Source of the DNA: CAYFTL01 sp964346145
Lineage (GTDB): Bacteria > Bacillota > Clostridia > Christensenellales > Aristaeellaceae
DNA length: 63,262 bases
NCBI GenBank assembly: GCA_964346145.1
Contig: CAYFTL010000010.1
Coordinates: forward strand, 1-63,262
Direction: 5' to 3'
Shown here: positions 15,871 through 25,800 of the stretch, one piece after another
Position numbering within the stretch: the first letter of the stretch is position 1
Layout: each line of letters starts with the position of its first letter
Made by a program: the position numbers and the translations under genes
Notes under the pieces: model-generated
Told to the model about the DNA's origin: nothing
Databases searched by the model: none
What the model saw: the letters and a program-made list of their open reading frames with translations, nothing else

Positions 15871-18387
15871 ATGGCGAAGGTTAAAGTACAAGATGCAACA
15901 AAACAGTTAACAGCCGAAACGAGCAGCTTGCTCAACTCGGTTGCTCAAACGCGTAGAAGCGCTGTAGAACTGTTTCAATCGTTGCGCAGGTTAGAACAAA
16001 ATAAGCAACGCGAAGCTGCCGATAGAGAGGCGGCCAGGATTGCCGACCAATCGGCTAACCAGATGAGTGCATATTCGTCTGAACAAATTGAAGCAGTGCA
16101 GGAGCGCGCAGTAAAACCGCAAGAACGGCCTGCAGCCGAAGCGGCTGTACAGCCACAAAGGACAGCGCGTCCGGCAGCAAGGCCGGGTCAAGCGCCCCAA
16201 GTACGCCCGGCGGGTCAAGGGCAACGTTCGGGGGTTCAAGGCCAGCGGCAATATGGCCGCCCGGCAGGGGGGCAGCAGCAGTATGGTCGTCCAGCAGGGC
16301 AGGATCAGCAATATGGTGACCGCCGGCAGCCGTCGACACAGGGAGGATTTGGCGGCAGAAATCAGCAACAGGGAGCCCCTCGCACTGGTGGCGGACGCAG
16401 CAACAACAAGTTTGCCGGCGATCTCACTCCTGTAGTGGAAAAAGAGCGCGTATCCAACTACGATCCAAACAAGAAGAATTATCAGCGTCCTAGCGACCCT
16501 GAAAAGACGCGCAGCCGTCGTCAGCAACAGCAAGGGCGGAGCAGGCGCGATTTCGGCTTTGACGATGATGTCGTTCGGGGCGGTAGGCGTAAGAAGAGGC
16601 AGGCCAATGCGCCGCATCCGGAGCCGATCAAAATTGAAAAGGCTTACATGACCGCCGAAACCATCACGGTAAAAGATTTGACCGAGCGCATCGGCCAACC
16701 CGCCGGTGAAATCATTAAAAAGCTGATGATGCTGGGCATTATGGCCACCATCAACAACGAGTTGGATTTCGATACGGCTCAGTTGGTCAGCGCAGAGTTT
16801 GGGGTAGAACTAGAAATGAAGCTGGCCCAAACTGCGGAAGATGTATTGTCCGAAGAAGACTTTACCGATGATGAGAAAGATCTGGTGCCCAGAGCGCCGG
16901 TCGTAACCATAATGGGTCACGTTGATCACGGTAAGACTTCTTTGCTGGACTACATACGCAAAACGCAGGTCACCTCGGGCGAGGCTGGAGGAATCACCCA
17001 GCATATCGGTGCATATACCGTTAAAGCCAATGGCAAGAAGATTACCTTTTTGGACACCCCTGGCCACGAAGCCTTTACAGCTATGCGTGCCCGCGGTGCC
17101 CAGGTAACCGATATTGCAGTGCTGGTAGTCAGCGCCGATGACGGCGTAATGCCCCAAACCATTGAGGCCATCAATCATGCCAAGGCGGCCGAAGTTCCGA
17201 CCATTATAGCGATCAATAAGATAGATAAGCCTGAAGCCAATCAGGAACGGGTCAAGCAGGAGCTAACCGAACATGGTCTGGTTGCCGAAGAATGGGGTGG
17301 AGACACCATCATGATTCCGCTGTCGGCCAAAACCGGCGAAAATGTAGACCAGCTGTTGGATATGATTTTGCTGGTTGCCGAAGTTCAGGATTATAAGGCC
17401 AATCCAGACCGAAAAGCGCGCGGTACCATTATCGAAGCAAAGCTGGATAGAGGCCGCGGCCCTGTGGCCAGCATATTGGTGCAAAACGGTACCCTTAAAG
17501 TGGGCGATGCCATTATCGCAGGCACCGCATACGGAAAGGTGCGTGCCATGGTCAACGACCGGGGTGTACGCGTGGAAGAGGCCGGTCCTTCGGACCCGGT
17601 TGAGGTAATTGGTCTAAATGATGTGCCGGCGGCAGGCGATTTGATCAGCGCGGTAGACGACGACCGCCTGTCTCGCCAGGTTGCCGAAGAGCGCAAAGAC
17701 AAAGTGCGTGCAGCTTTGGTGAAGACCAGCTCGGCAACCACACTGGATGATTTGTACTCTGAAATCTCTAAGGGTGAAGTCAAAGACTTGAACCTGATTG
17801 TCAAAGCGGATACGCAAGGCTCGGTGCAAGCGGTTATCTCTTCGATGGAAAAGCTGTCCAACGACGAAGTGCGGGTTCGCGCCATCCATGGGGCGCCCGG
17901 CAACATTACCGAGTCGGATGTATTGCTGGCTTCGGTTTCTGGTGCGATCATCGTGGGCTTTAATGTAAAAATGGATTCGAGCGTCGAAGCGGTAGCCAAC
18001 CGCGAAAACATCGATGTGCGTTTGTACGACATTATTTACAAAGCCATCGAAGATGTGGAGCGCGCGATGAAGGGCATGCTAAAGCCTCAGTACGAGGAAG
18101 AAGCTTTAGGGCGCGCCGAGGTTCGCCAGGTATTTAAAGTCACCGGCGTAGGCCTTGTTGCGGGCAGCTATGTGCTGGACGGCAAAGTGGTGCGCAATGC
18201 TCAAGCTCGAGTGATGCGCGGCGGCGAGCAGATCGTAGAGGCCAAGATCGAGTCGTTGAAACGCTTTAAAGATGACGCGCGTGAAGTGGGTGTCGGCTAT
18301 GAGTGCGGTATAGGCTTGCAAGGATTTACCGATTACAAAGAAGGCGACATTATCGAATGCTTCCGGCTAAATGAAATTGAACGATAA
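15871..18387 (+). CDS. infB: Translation initiation factor IF-2
   Basis: GTPase that delivers initiator fMet-tRNA to the ribosome. It has 838 residues. The first ~250 are a disordered linker rich in Gln, Arg, Gly and Pro with short repeats around GRPAGGQQQYGRPAGQ. An IF2 N-terminal helix domain follows (about 265-320), then the G domain with GHVDHGKT (349-356), DTPGHE and NKIDK, and then the C-terminal beta-barrel domains. The ATG is preceded by a GGGGG-containing segment. It is followed by a hairpin that may reduce expression of rbfA onward. Confidence 0.98.
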   Translation: MAKVKVQDATKQLTAETSSLLNSVAQTRRSAVELFQSLRRLEQNKQREAADREAARIADQSANQMSAYSSEQIEAVQERAVKPQERPAAEAAVQPQRTARPAARPGQAPQVRPAGQGQRSGVQGQRQYGRPAGGQQQYGRPAGQDQQYGDRRQPSTQGGFGGRNQQQGAPRTGGGRSNNKFAGDLTPVVEKERVSNYDPNKKNYQRPSDPEKTRSRRQQQQGRSRRDFGFDDDVVRGGRRKKRQANAPHPEPIKIEKAYMTAETITVKDLTERIGQPAGEIIKKLMMLGIMATINNELDFDTAQLVSAEFGVELEMKLAQTAEDVLSEEDFTDDEKDLVPRAPVVTIMGHVDHGKTSLLDYIRKTQVTSGEAGGITQHIGAYTVKANGKKITFLDTPGHEAFTAMRARGAQVTDIAVLVVSADDGVMPQTIEAINHAKAAEVPTIIAINKIDKPEANQERVKQELTEHGLVAEEWGGDTIMIPLSAKTGENVDQLLDMILLVAEVQDYKANPDRKARGTIIEAKLDRGRGPVASILVQNGTLKVGDAIIAGTAYGKVRAMVNDRGVRVEEAGPSDPVEVIGLNDVPAAGDLISAVDDDRLSRQVAEERKDKVRAALVKTSSATTLDDLYSEISKGEVKDLNLIVKADTQGSVQAVISSMEKLSNDEVRVRAIHGAPGNITESDVLLASVSGAIIVGFNVKMDSSVEAVANRENIDVRLYDIIYKAIEDVERAMKGMLKPQYEEEALGRAEVRQVFKVTGVGLVAGSYVLDGKVVRNAQARVMRGGEQIVEAKIESLKRFKDDAREVGVGYECGIGLQGFTDYKEGDIIECFRLNEIER

Positions 18388-18401
18388 AACGTAACGAAAG
18401 C

Positions 18402-18440
18402 AAAATGCGCCATACCTGTGTCAGGTTGGTGCATTTTGTT
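18402..18440 (+). terminator. Hairpin terminator or attenuator between infB and rbfA
   Basis: AAAATGCGCC and GGTGCATTTT form a stem with a 16-nt loop, followed by a short T-rich stretch. The operon continues after it, so it is probably partial. Confidence 0.6.
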
Positions 18441-18473
18441 TATCATATTGAGAGGGAATAAAGGAGCGTTTTT

Positions 18474-18854
18474 ATGAATTACGATAGAATCAATAGAATA
18501 TCCGAAGAAGTACGAAAAGCGCTGGACGATATCATTAGAAACTCGGTGAAAGATCCTCGCGTTTCGGGCATTTTCAGCATAACTCGTGCCGATGTAACCA
18601 GGGATTTAAGCTTTTGCACGGTGAAGGTAAGCGTGCTGGAGGCAGAAAAGAGGGAAGGTACGCTGGAAGCGCTTAAGAGCGCCGCCGGATTTATACGAAG
18701 CGAATTGGGTAGAAAAGTTAAACTTCGCGCACTGCCCGAACTTATTTTTGAATTGGATACTGGTATGGAATATGCTGACCACATCAACAGACTTTTGAAA
18801 GAAGCGGAGAAAAAGAATGTCGACACAGATGCAAGGACAAACGAAGAAGATTGA
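18474..18854 (+). CDS. rbfA: Ribosome-binding factor A
   Basis: A KH-fold protein for late 30S maturation and cold adaptation, 126 residues. Family features are the N-terminal RINRISEEVRKALDDII helix, the VKDPR motif, and the C-terminal ELIFELDTGMEYADHINRLL segment. The ATG follows GGAGCG. Its last 38 bp overlap the start of nrnA, so the two are translationally coupled. Confidence 0.95.
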   Translation: MNYDRINRISEEVRKALDDIIRNSVKDPRVSGIFSITRADVTRDLSFCTVKVSVLEAEKREGTLEALKSAAGFIRSELGRKVKLRALPELIFELDTGMEYADHINRLLKEAEKKNVDTDARTNEED

Positions 18855-19806
18855 TCAATTGGCGCAGTTCATTCTCGCCAGCAAAAAAATCGCACTGGTG
18901 TGCCATGTCAACCCGGATGCCGATACTTTGGGGTCGGCGCTGGCTTTATACATTGGCATTAAAAACCATACGGATAAAGAGTGCAGGGTTACCTGCTGCG
19001 ATGCTGTGCCTGCGATGTATGCCTTTTTGCCCGAATCTCAATCGGTAATTCAATCTTCGAAATTGCCTTTTCAGCCGGATCTTGTTTTGTGCGTGGATGC
19101 AGCAAGCCGTGGTCAGTTGGGGGATTGCGTGTCGCTGCTGGAATCTGGAGCACAGACGGCATGCATCGACCATCACGATACCAACGAGGGCTATTGTAAG
19201 CTGAACGTGATTGATGGGCAGGCATCTGCTACAGCAGTGTTGATTTTAGAATTGCTGGATGCACTACATATCGATTTAAACACAGATATGGCTACCTGCC
19301 TTTACTCTGGGCTCACATCAGACACTGGTCGGTTTATGTATTCTTTGACCAATGCCCAAGCGTTGCAGGCAGGCGCACGTTGTCTTGAGCTGCCTATCAA
19401 CCTGGAAGAAATAGGCTTTCAGTTGTTTAGGCGAAAGTCCTATGCGCGCATCAAGCTTATAGGTTATGCGATGAACAACATGTATCTGCTGGATGATGGA
19501 AAGATTGCTGTGATTGAACTGCCTAGTTCTATTTTTGAACAGACCGGGGCCCTTAGATCCGAAACCTATGGCATTGTGAACTATGGAATAGAGACCGAGG
19601 GCGTCCATATTTCAATTCAAGCCCAGCAGGTGGAGGAAAACGTTACCAAATTTAGTCTGCGCTCAAGAGGGAATGTGGATGTGAGCGCTTTGGCTGAAGG
19701 GTTGGGAGGCGGCGGGCATACCAATGCAGCTGGAGTTACCGTGAATCTTCCTATGAGGGAAGCGGTAAATTTGGTAGTGACTCATGCGAAAAAAATCTTG
19801 AAGTAA
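18817..19806 (+). CDS. nrnA: DHH/DHHA1 phosphoesterase NrnA (nanoRNase/pAp phosphatase)
   Basis: Degrades short oligoribonucleotides and 3'-phosphoadenosine 5'-phosphate, 329 residues. The DHH domain has CHVNPDADTLGSAL and CIDHHDTN; the DHHA1 domain ends with the GGGGHTNAAG motif, all metal or substrate sites. The start at 18817 lies within rbfA with GGAG at about -12; a second ATG four codons on is possible. Its place between rbfA and truB is the usual one. Confidence 0.93.
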   Translation: MSTQMQGQTKKIDQLAQFILASKKIALVCHVNPDADTLGSALALYIGIKNHTDKECRVTCCDAVPAMYAFLPESQSVIQSSKLPFQPDLVLCVDAASRGQLGDCVSLLESGAQTACIDHHDTNEGYCKLNVIDGQASATAVLILELLDALHIDLNTDMATCLYSGLTSDTGRFMYSLTNAQALQAGARCLELPINLEEIGFQLFRRKSYARIKLIGYAMNNMYLLDDGKIAVIELPSSIFEQTGALRSETYGIVNYGIETEGVHISIQAQQVEENVTKFSLRSRGNVDVSALAEGLGGGGHTNAAGVTVNLPMREAVNLVVTHAKKILK

Positions 19807-19823
19807 GCGGAGGAGGATGCTGA

Positions 19824-20732
19824 TTGCACGGTTTTTTGAATTTGCTCAAGCCGCCCGGTATGACCTCCAGCGATGCAGTTCTCTATGTGCGCAAGCGATT
19901 GCCCCGTGGGGTTAAGGTAGGCCATGGAGGCACGCTTGATCCGGAAGCTACGGGCGTATTGCCCATCTGCGTGGGCAAAGCGACGCGCTTGTTCGATTAT
20001 ATTGTCGATAAGCGCAAGGAGTACATTTGTCAGCTTCAGTTGGGCGCTGAAACAGATACACAGGATGCAACCGGCAGCGTGATCAAGAGCTGTACGTGCG
20101 CCGATTTGCCCGATGCAGAATCGGTTACGGCCGTGTTACCAAATTTCGTAGGCGAAGTAACCCAAATTCCGCCCCAATATTCTGCGATAAAGGTGGACGG
20201 GCAACGCTTGTATCGTACAGCTCGGCAAGGACAGGCGGTGCAAGTTCCCAGCCGGGTAGTGTCGGTTTATGCCGCGCAACACTTGCTGGATATGGGGAGG
20301 GGCGCTCATATGCTGCGCTTTGAGTGTGGCAAGGGAACCTACATTCGGACGCTGTGTCACGATATAGGCCAAATGCTGGGCTGTGGCGGCCACATGGCGT
20401 TGCTGTTGCGCAGCAAGGCGGGCTTGTTTGAAATTGAAGGCGCGCACACCTTGGAGCAGGTCGATGAAGCTTACCGTGAAAACACGATGGAATCGTTGCT
20501 GCTGCCTTTGGATGAGCCTATCGCCCATTTGCCCAAAATAGAAGTGGGCAAGGAACAGTGGAGCCGTTGCTTAAATGGCAACAACTTGTTTATTGCTCAA
20601 GAGCAGGGGGAGGAGTATGAAGATGAGCCCGCTTTGCGCATCTACTGCAATGGCAAATTCGCTGGGATAGGGGAAATCACAAAAAAGACCGAAGTTTCTT
20701 TTCGGTGTATGTTGTTGGAGGAACGTTCATGA
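19824..20732 (+). CDS. truB: tRNA pseudouridine-55 synthase
   Basis: Isomerises U55 in the T-loop of tRNAs. It has 302 residues with the N-terminal LLKPPGMTSSDAV motif, catalytic Asp39 in GHGGTLDPEATGVLP, and the RFECGKGTYIRTL segment. It starts with TTG at 19824 behind a strong GGAGGAGG box. Its stop overlaps the ATG of ribF (ATGA). Confidence 0.96.
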   Translation: MHGFLNLLKPPGMTSSDAVLYVRKRLPRGVKVGHGGTLDPEATGVLPICVGKATRLFDYIVDKRKEYICQLQLGAETDTQDATGSVIKSCTCADLPDAESVTAVLPNFVGEVTQIPPQYSAIKVDGQRLYRTARQGQAVQVPSRVVSVYAAQHLLDMGRGAHMLRFECGKGTYIRTLCHDIGQMLGCGGHMALLLRSKAGLFEIEGAHTLEQVDEAYRENTMESLLLPLDEPIAHLPKIEVGKEQWSRCLNGNNLFIAQEQGEEYEDEPALRIYCNGKFAGIGEITKKTEVSFRCMLLEERS

Positions 20733-21661
20733 TCGTGCTGGCTGATGATACTCGCTGGAGTATGGGCCCCACAGCAGTTGCGCTAGGAATGTTTGATGGT
20801 GTACATATAGGCCACCGCAGGCTTATAAACCGCTGCACAACTGTGGCACAAAAAGAAGGCTGCTATCCGGCTGTATTCACCTTTAAAAACCATCCGCTGG
20901 CAGTGTTGAAACCCGAATCGATGCCAAAGCTTTTGAACAGCTTTGAGGAAAAAACGCACACTTTATCCCAATTGGGCGTTGAGCTGTTGCTGGCAAAGAA
21001 CTTTGATGAATCTTTTGCCCAAATGGACGCAAAAGAATATATACAACAACTGGTGAAACAGCTTCATATCAAGCACCTTATATTGGGTTACGACCATCGG
21101 TTCGGCGCAGGCGGTCGGGGCGATGCGGATTTACTGAAATCGCTGCAGGCTGAATATGGTTTTTCCATTCATGTGGTGAATCCCGTGTGCATAAACGATG
21201 TTGCCGTTTCCTCCACCGCGGTTAGAAAAGCGGTGGCCGAAGCGGATTTTGCCGCCGCGCAGCTTCTTTTGGGTAAGGCGTATTCGTTGACGGGCACCGT
21301 CGTGCATGGAAGGCGCGTTGGGCGTACCCTGGGATTTCCCACAGCCAACTTGGATTTTCCGGTGGACAAACAGTTGCCGCCCAATGGCGTATATGCGGTG
21401 TGGGCGTCGCTACCGGGCCGGCTTGAGCGCCATCCGGCTGTATTAAACCAGGGGATGCGTCCAACCTTTCACAGGGAGAATTCCGCGATTGAAGTGCATT
21501 TGTTGGGATATGATCGTGATTTGTATGGGCAGGTATTGACGATAGAATATTCGGCTTTTTTGCGCCCAGAAAAAGTGTTTGCATCATCGGCGGAATTAAA
21601 GGTGCAAGTGATGCAAGACAAGCAAAATGCGCAACGAATTTTGGCTTCAAGCAGGGGGTAA
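20729..21661 (+). CDS. ribF: Bifunctional riboflavin kinase/FAD synthetase
   Basis: Converts riboflavin to FMN and then FAD. The 310 residues carry an N-terminal FAD synthetase domain (GMFDGVHIGHRRLI, and YDHRFGAGGRGD) and a C-terminal riboflavin kinase domain (GRTLGFPTANLDFP). The ATG at 20729 shares bases with the truB stop and has TTGGAGGAAC upstream; a longer frame from GTG 20705 is unlikely. It is the last gene of the nusA-type operon. Confidence 0.96.
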   Translation: MIVLADDTRWSMGPTAVALGMFDGVHIGHRRLINRCTTVAQKEGCYPAVFTFKNHPLAVLKPESMPKLLNSFEEKTHTLSQLGVELLLAKNFDESFAQMDAKEYIQQLVKQLHIKHLILGYDHRFGAGGRGDADLLKSLQAEYGFSIHVVNPVCINDVAVSSTAVRKAVAEADFAAAQLLLGKAYSLTGTVVHGRRVGRTLGFPTANLDFPVDKQLPPNGVYAVWASLPGRLERHPAVLNQGMRPTFHRENSAIEVHLLGYDRDLYGQVLTIEYSAFLRPEKVFASSAELKVQVMQDKQNAQRILASSRG

Positions 21662-21689
21662 AACCTTGAATCTTTCGGGATTTTAATCG

Positions 21690-21718
21690 TTTACATTCCA
21701 AAGGGATTGTGCTATAAT
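21690..21718 (+). promoter_or_regulatory. Promoter of rpsO
   Basis: TTTACA at 21690-21695, a 17-bp spacer, and TATAAT at 21713-21718. The following leader of about 80 nt could host S15 autoregulation, as in other Bacillota; no specific structure is claimed. Confidence 0.75.
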
Positions 21719-21805
21719 ACTTTTTGGATCCGATTGCCCGGTTATGCGAATCTCCGACGCTTTACTTGGCTTTCGGGAATACGAGAATAATGGAGGAATT
21801 TTACT

Positions 21806-22066
21806 ATGGTAATTGATAAGAAACAAATCATGGCTGATTATGGCCGCCACGAAGGGGACAGCGGTTCTCCTGAAGTGCAGATCGCGCTTTTGACTGCGCG
21901 CATCAATCATTTGAATGAGCATCTGAAAGAGCACAAGAAAGATCACCACTCTCGCCGTGGCTTGTTGCTTATGGTTGGTCAGCGTCGTGGTTTGCTGGAT
22001 TATTTGAAGAAGACCGATATTGAAGCTTACCGTGTATTGATTGAGAAACTGGGTCTGAGAAAGTAA
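21806..22066 (+). CDS. rpsO: 30S ribosomal protein S15
   Basis: Primary binding protein of the 16S rRNA central domain, 86 residues. Highly conserved segments are present: GSPEVQIALLTARINHLNEH, KDHHSRRGLL and QRRGLLDYLKK. The start follows TGGAGGAA. It has its own promoter and a strong terminator, so it is mostly expressed apart from pnp. Confidence 0.98.
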   Translation: MVIDKKQIMADYGRHEGDSGSPEVQIALLTARINHLNEHLKEHKKDHHSRRGLLLMVGQRRGLLDYLKKTDIEAYRVLIEKLGLRK

Positions 22067-22109
22067 TTGGCGACCAGGCAATCAGCCCCAGAAGATATGG
22101 ACAATTTGC

Positions 22110-22146
22110 TGTCGTTTGGGGATTTTTCCCTAAACGACACTTTTTT
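22110..22146 (+). terminator. Strong intrinsic terminator between rpsO and pnp
   Basis: TGTCGTTTGGGGA and TCCCTAAACGACA pair (with G-T wobbles) around a TTTT loop, followed by C and six Ts. Confidence 0.85.
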
Positions 22147-22216
22147 GTATCCGCGTAGAGATGGCGCTTGATGCAATATGCACGAAATACATTCATCCCA
22201 ATAAGGAGGATCACAT

Positions 22217-24379
22217 ATGTTTAAAACGTACGAAATGGAACTCGGTGGACGTACGCTGTCCATCGAGTTCGGGAAATATGCCGAGCAAGCCAACGGCTCG
22301 GCTATGGTGCGCTATGGCGAAACCGTGGTTATGGTCAACGTAACCGCCTCTAAAAAGCCGCGCGATGGGATAGATTTTTTTCCGTTGAGCGTGGATTTTG
22401 AAGAAAAGATGTATTCTGCGGGCAAAATTCCTGGGGGATTCATTCGTCGCGAGTCTCGTCCCAGCGAGAAGGCGATCTTGACTTCGCGCTTGATCGACCG
22501 CCCGTTGCGCCCATTGTTCCCTGAAGGCATGCGCAACGACGTGCAGGTGGTTGCCACGGTTTTGTCGGTGGACACCAATAATGCGCCTGACATCCCGGCG
22601 ATGATCGGCTCTTCTGCAGCGCTTTGCGTATCCGATATTCCCTTTGCAGGGCCCACCGGTGCGGTCAACATCGGGCTTGTGGATGGCGAATTTATCGTCA
22701 ACCCCAACGATGCGCAGCGCGAAGCCTCGCTGATGGATTTGACGGTTGCCGGCACCAAAGATGCTGTTATGATGGTAGAAGCGGGCGCTAACGAAGTTTC
22801 TGAAGAAGTAATGCTCAATGCCATTCTTTTCGCCCATGAAGAGGTCAAAAAGATTGTGGCGTTCCAGGAGCAAATCGCAGCCGAGATTGGCAAGCCCAAG
22901 ACCGAATTTACGCTGTATGTTCCCGGAGAAGATGTCAAAAAAGAAGTGCGCGAATACGCTTATGAGAAGGTTGTACATTGCTTTGACACCTATGACCGCG
23001 CCGAACGCCAAGCCCGGGAGGATGCGCTCACCGAAGAGTTGAAAGAGCATTTTGGCCAGCGATTTGAAGAGCGTATGGGCGAAGTGATGGATGCGCTGTA
23101 TTCGTTGAACAAAGAGGTTATGCGCCGCAACATTATCGACAAGCAGATACGCCCTGACGGCCGTGGTTTGACCGAAGTTCGCCCGATTTGGTGCGAAGTG
23201 GGCATTCTGCCCCGCCCCCATGGAAGCGGCGTATTTACCCGCGGTATGACACAGGTGCTGACGATAGCAACTTTGGGTTCCCTTAGCGAAGTGCAAACCC
23301 TGGATGGAATCAGTCCGGAAGAGAGCAAACGCTACATGCACCATTACAACTTCCCCGGATATTCGACCGGCGAAGCCAAACCCATGCGCAGCCCAGGCCG
23401 TCGCGAGATCGGGCACGGTGCGCTGGCCGAGCGTGCGCTGGAACCGATGATTCCTTCGGAAGAAGAGTTTCCTTATGCGCTGCGTCTGGTGAGCGAAGTG
23501 TTGTCCTCCAACGGTTCCTCTTCCCAGGCATCTGTTTGCGGGTCTACGCTGGCATTGATGGACGCAGGTGTTCCGATCAAACGCCCGGTTGCCGGTGTAG
23601 CCATGGGCTTGATCAAGGATGTCGGTTTTACTGATCAAGTGGCCGTTCTGACCGATATTCAAGGTCTGGAAGACTTTTTGGGCGACATGGACTTTAAAGT
23701 GGCCGGTACCGAAAAGGGCATTACTGCTATTCAAATGGACATCAAGATCAAAGGAATTGACGAACCTATTTTGCGCCAAGCGCTTGCGCAAGCGTACGAT
23801 GGCCGCATGCATATTTTGGGTAAGATGCTGGAAACCTTGCCGGCGCCTCGCGCAGAGCTGTCCAAATATGCGCCTAAGATTATCAACTTCTCCATCAATC
23901 CGGATAAAATCCGCGAAGTAATCGGGCCAGGCGGCAAGATGATTAACAAGATCATTGCTGAAACCGGCGTAAAGATTGATATCGAAGACGATGGACAGGT
24001 ATATATCTCCACGCCCGATTCCGAAGCGGCAAGCAAAGCAAAAGCTTGGATTGAAGGCATTGCCAAGGATGCAGAAGTGGGCGATGTGTTCACCGGCACG
24101 GTGGTGCGCATCATGAACTTTGGCGCGTTTGTAGAATATGCCCCCGGCAAAGACGGAATGATCCATATTTCCAAATTGGATACCAAGCGCGTTGAAAAAG
24201 TGGAAGATGTGGTCAACATCGGCGACACTTTGGAAGTAAAAGTGAACGAGATCGATGCGCAGGGCCGTGTGAACCTGATTCGAAACGATATCGACTACAG
24301 CAAGCGTACCGATGGCGAGGATCGTCGCCCGCCCATGCGCGGTGGTCGTCCTCCGCGTCGCCGCTCCGATGGTCAATAA
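22217..24379 (+). CDS. pnp: Polynucleotide phosphorylase
   Basis: 3'-5' phosphorolytic exoribonuclease of the RNA degradosome, 720 residues. Two RNase PH-like domains (about 10-230 and 310-540) flank a helical domain. A KH domain follows (VIGPGGKMINKIIAETG) and then an S1 domain (GDVFTGTVVRIMNFGAFVEY). The C-terminus is a short basic Arg/Pro/Gly tail (PPMRGGRPPRRRSDGQ). The start follows AAGGAGG. It lies next to rpsO, as in most Bacillota. Confidence 0.98.
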   Translation: MFKTYEMELGGRTLSIEFGKYAEQANGSAMVRYGETVVMVNVTASKKPRDGIDFFPLSVDFEEKMYSAGKIPGGFIRRESRPSEKAILTSRLIDRPLRPLFPEGMRNDVQVVATVLSVDTNNAPDIPAMIGSSAALCVSDIPFAGPTGAVNIGLVDGEFIVNPNDAQREASLMDLTVAGTKDAVMMVEAGANEVSEEVMLNAILFAHEEVKKIVAFQEQIAAEIGKPKTEFTLYVPGEDVKKEVREYAYEKVVHCFDTYDRAERQAREDALTEELKEHFGQRFEERMGEVMDALYSLNKEVMRRNIIDKQIRPDGRGLTEVRPIWCEVGILPRPHGSGVFTRGMTQVLTIATLGSLSEVQTLDGISPEESKRYMHHYNFPGYSTGEAKPMRSPGRREIGHGALAERALEPMIPSEEEFPYALRLVSEVLSSNGSSSQASVCGSTLALMDAGVPIKRPVAGVAMGLIKDVGFTDQVAVLTDIQGLEDFLGDMDFKVAGTEKGITAIQMDIKIKGIDEPILRQALAQAYDGRMHILGKMLETLPAPRAELSKYAPKIINFSINPDKIREVIGPGGKMINKIIAETGVKIDIEDDGQVYISTPDSEAASKAKAWIEGIAKDAEVGDVFTGTVVRIMNFGAFVEYAPGKDGMIHISKLDTKRVEKVEDVVNIGDTLEVKVNEIDAQGRVNLIRNDIDYSKRTDGEDRRPPMRGGRPPRRRSDGQ

Positions 24380-24399
24380 ACAAGCATAATTTTATAAAG

Positions 24400-24439
24400 C
24401 AAATGGCAAAGCGATTATCGCTTTGCCATTTGAGTTTTT
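24400..24439. terminator. Intrinsic terminator after pnp
   Basis: CAAATGGCAAAGCGA and TCGCTTTGCCATTTG form a perfect 15-bp stem with a 3-nt loop, then a T-rich stretch. It is symmetrical. Confidence 0.85.
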
Positions 24440-24537
24440 ATGGATGGATAATGTAAATTATTTAAAGCAGGCGCATTTTATTGCCTTAAATGCTATAATG
24501 TATTGTAATTGTAAAGAAGTTTTTAGGAGGAAATGGT

Positions 24538-25800
24538 TTGCAACAATTCAACGAAATACAACTAAAAAACGGATTGCATATAATAGGGGAATACATTCCC
24601 CATTTTCGGTCGGCCTCCGTTGGCCTGTGGGTTCGGGCCGGTACTCAGGATGAGTTGCCTGGAGAGGGCGGAATTTCACACTTTTTGGAACACATGATGT
24701 TCAAGGGTACTCAAAAGCGTACAGCCCGGCAAATTGCACAAACCATGGATGCGGTTGGTGGACAAATCAACGCCTTTACATCCAAAGAATGCACTTGCTA
24801 TTACGCCAAAGTGATTGACGAGAATTTGTCGCTCGCCATGGATGTGCTCAGCGATTTGCTTTTGAATTCGGTTTTTGCTCCGGAGGAGATTGAGAAGGAA
24901 AAAGGGGTAGTGCTGGAAGAAATCGGCATGGTAGAAGATTCGCCCGAAGAGCTAGTGCACGATTTAATTATGGAGGCTTACTTTGCCGGACAGCCGCTGT
25001 CCAAGCCTATTTTGGGCACGACGGAATCAGTAAGCAGTTTTACCCAATCAGATCTCATAGCTTATCGCAGCCGAATGTATAGCCCCCACAATACCGTGTT
25101 GGCGGTGGCTGGCAATTACGATTGGAATCAAGTGGTTGAAGATGCTCAAAAGTATTTAGGACACTGGACGGGGAGTTCGGATTTCCCGCTTACGCAACGG
25201 AATCCTGCTGACAATTACCTACTCCGCAAAGAAAAGCCCATAGAACAGCTGCACATTTGTTTAGCCTTCCCGGGCGTAGAACTGGGGCATCAAGAGGCTT
25301 ATATGCTTTCGGTTTTGAACACCATCCTAGGCGGCTCTATGAGTTCCAGATTGTTTCAAAAGATACGGGAAGAAAGCGGCATGGCTTATTCGGTATATAG
25401 CTATCCGGCAAGCTTTATCGCCGGCGGGCTGATGGGCGTTTACGCAGGCACCAGCAAGCAGTATGCTGAAAACGTTGTAGGATTATTGAGGTCTGAGATA
25501 GATAAATTGATTCAGCATGGCGTATCGGTTCAAGAATTTGAGCAGGCGCGTGCGCAGCTAAAAAGTTCCTATATATTAGGACAGGAGAGCGCATCCAGCA
25601 GAATGCAATCCATTGGACGCAGAAAGCTGTTGCTAGGCACTACCAAGACCGAAAGCCAGGTGCTGGCGGAAGTAGAAAGCCTGAAGTATGAAGATGCCCA
25701 GGACATGCTTAAAAGAGTGTTTGAAAACGATTGCGCTGCGGCTGTAGTTGGAAACGGCGCAGAAAGCTTAAATCTGGAAAGCTTTCGCCGGCAAGCTTAG
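24538..25800 (+). CDS. M16-family zinc metallopeptidase (YmxG/MlpA-like)
   Basis: A 420-residue single-chain relative of the mitochondrial processing peptidase beta subunit. The inverted zinc motif HFLEH is at residues 48-52, and the distal Glu lies in the EKGVVLEEI segment. The second half (from about 220) is the inactive M16 repeat with a GGSMSSRLFQKIREESGMAYSV-type segment. It starts with TTG behind TTAGGAGG. It lies between pnp and ftsK/spoIIIE, as ymxG does in related genomes. Its -10 candidate TATAAT (24494-24499) has no good -35. It is cytoplasmic; the substrate is unknown. Confidence 0.9.
   Translation: MQQFNEIQLKNGLHIIGEYIPHFRSASVGLWVRAGTQDELPGEGGISHFLEHMMFKGTQKRTARQIAQTMDAVGGQINAFTSKECTCYYAKVIDENLSLAMDVLSDLLLNSVFAPEEIEKEKGVVLEEIGMVEDSPEELVHDLIMEAYFAGQPLSKPILGTTESVSSFTQSDLIAYRSRMYSPHNTVLAVAGNYDWNQVVEDAQKYLGHWTGSSDFPLTQRNPADNYLLRKEKPIEQLHICLAFPGVELGHQEAYMLSVLNTILGGSMSSRLFQKIREESGMAYSVYSYPASFIAGGLMGVYAGTSKQYAENVVGLLRSEIDKLIQHGVSVQEFEQARAQLKSSYILGQESASSRMQSIGRRKLLLGTTKTESQVLAEVESLKYEDAQDMLKRVFENDCAAAVVGNGAESLNLESFRRQA

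Noticed and set aside
22211..24376. A very long open frame of about 720 codons on the minus strand opposite pnp
   Set aside because: It mirrors pnp codon by codon, has no ribosome-binding site and gives a His/Arg/Phe-rich product with no known motif; it results from the codon bias of pnp.
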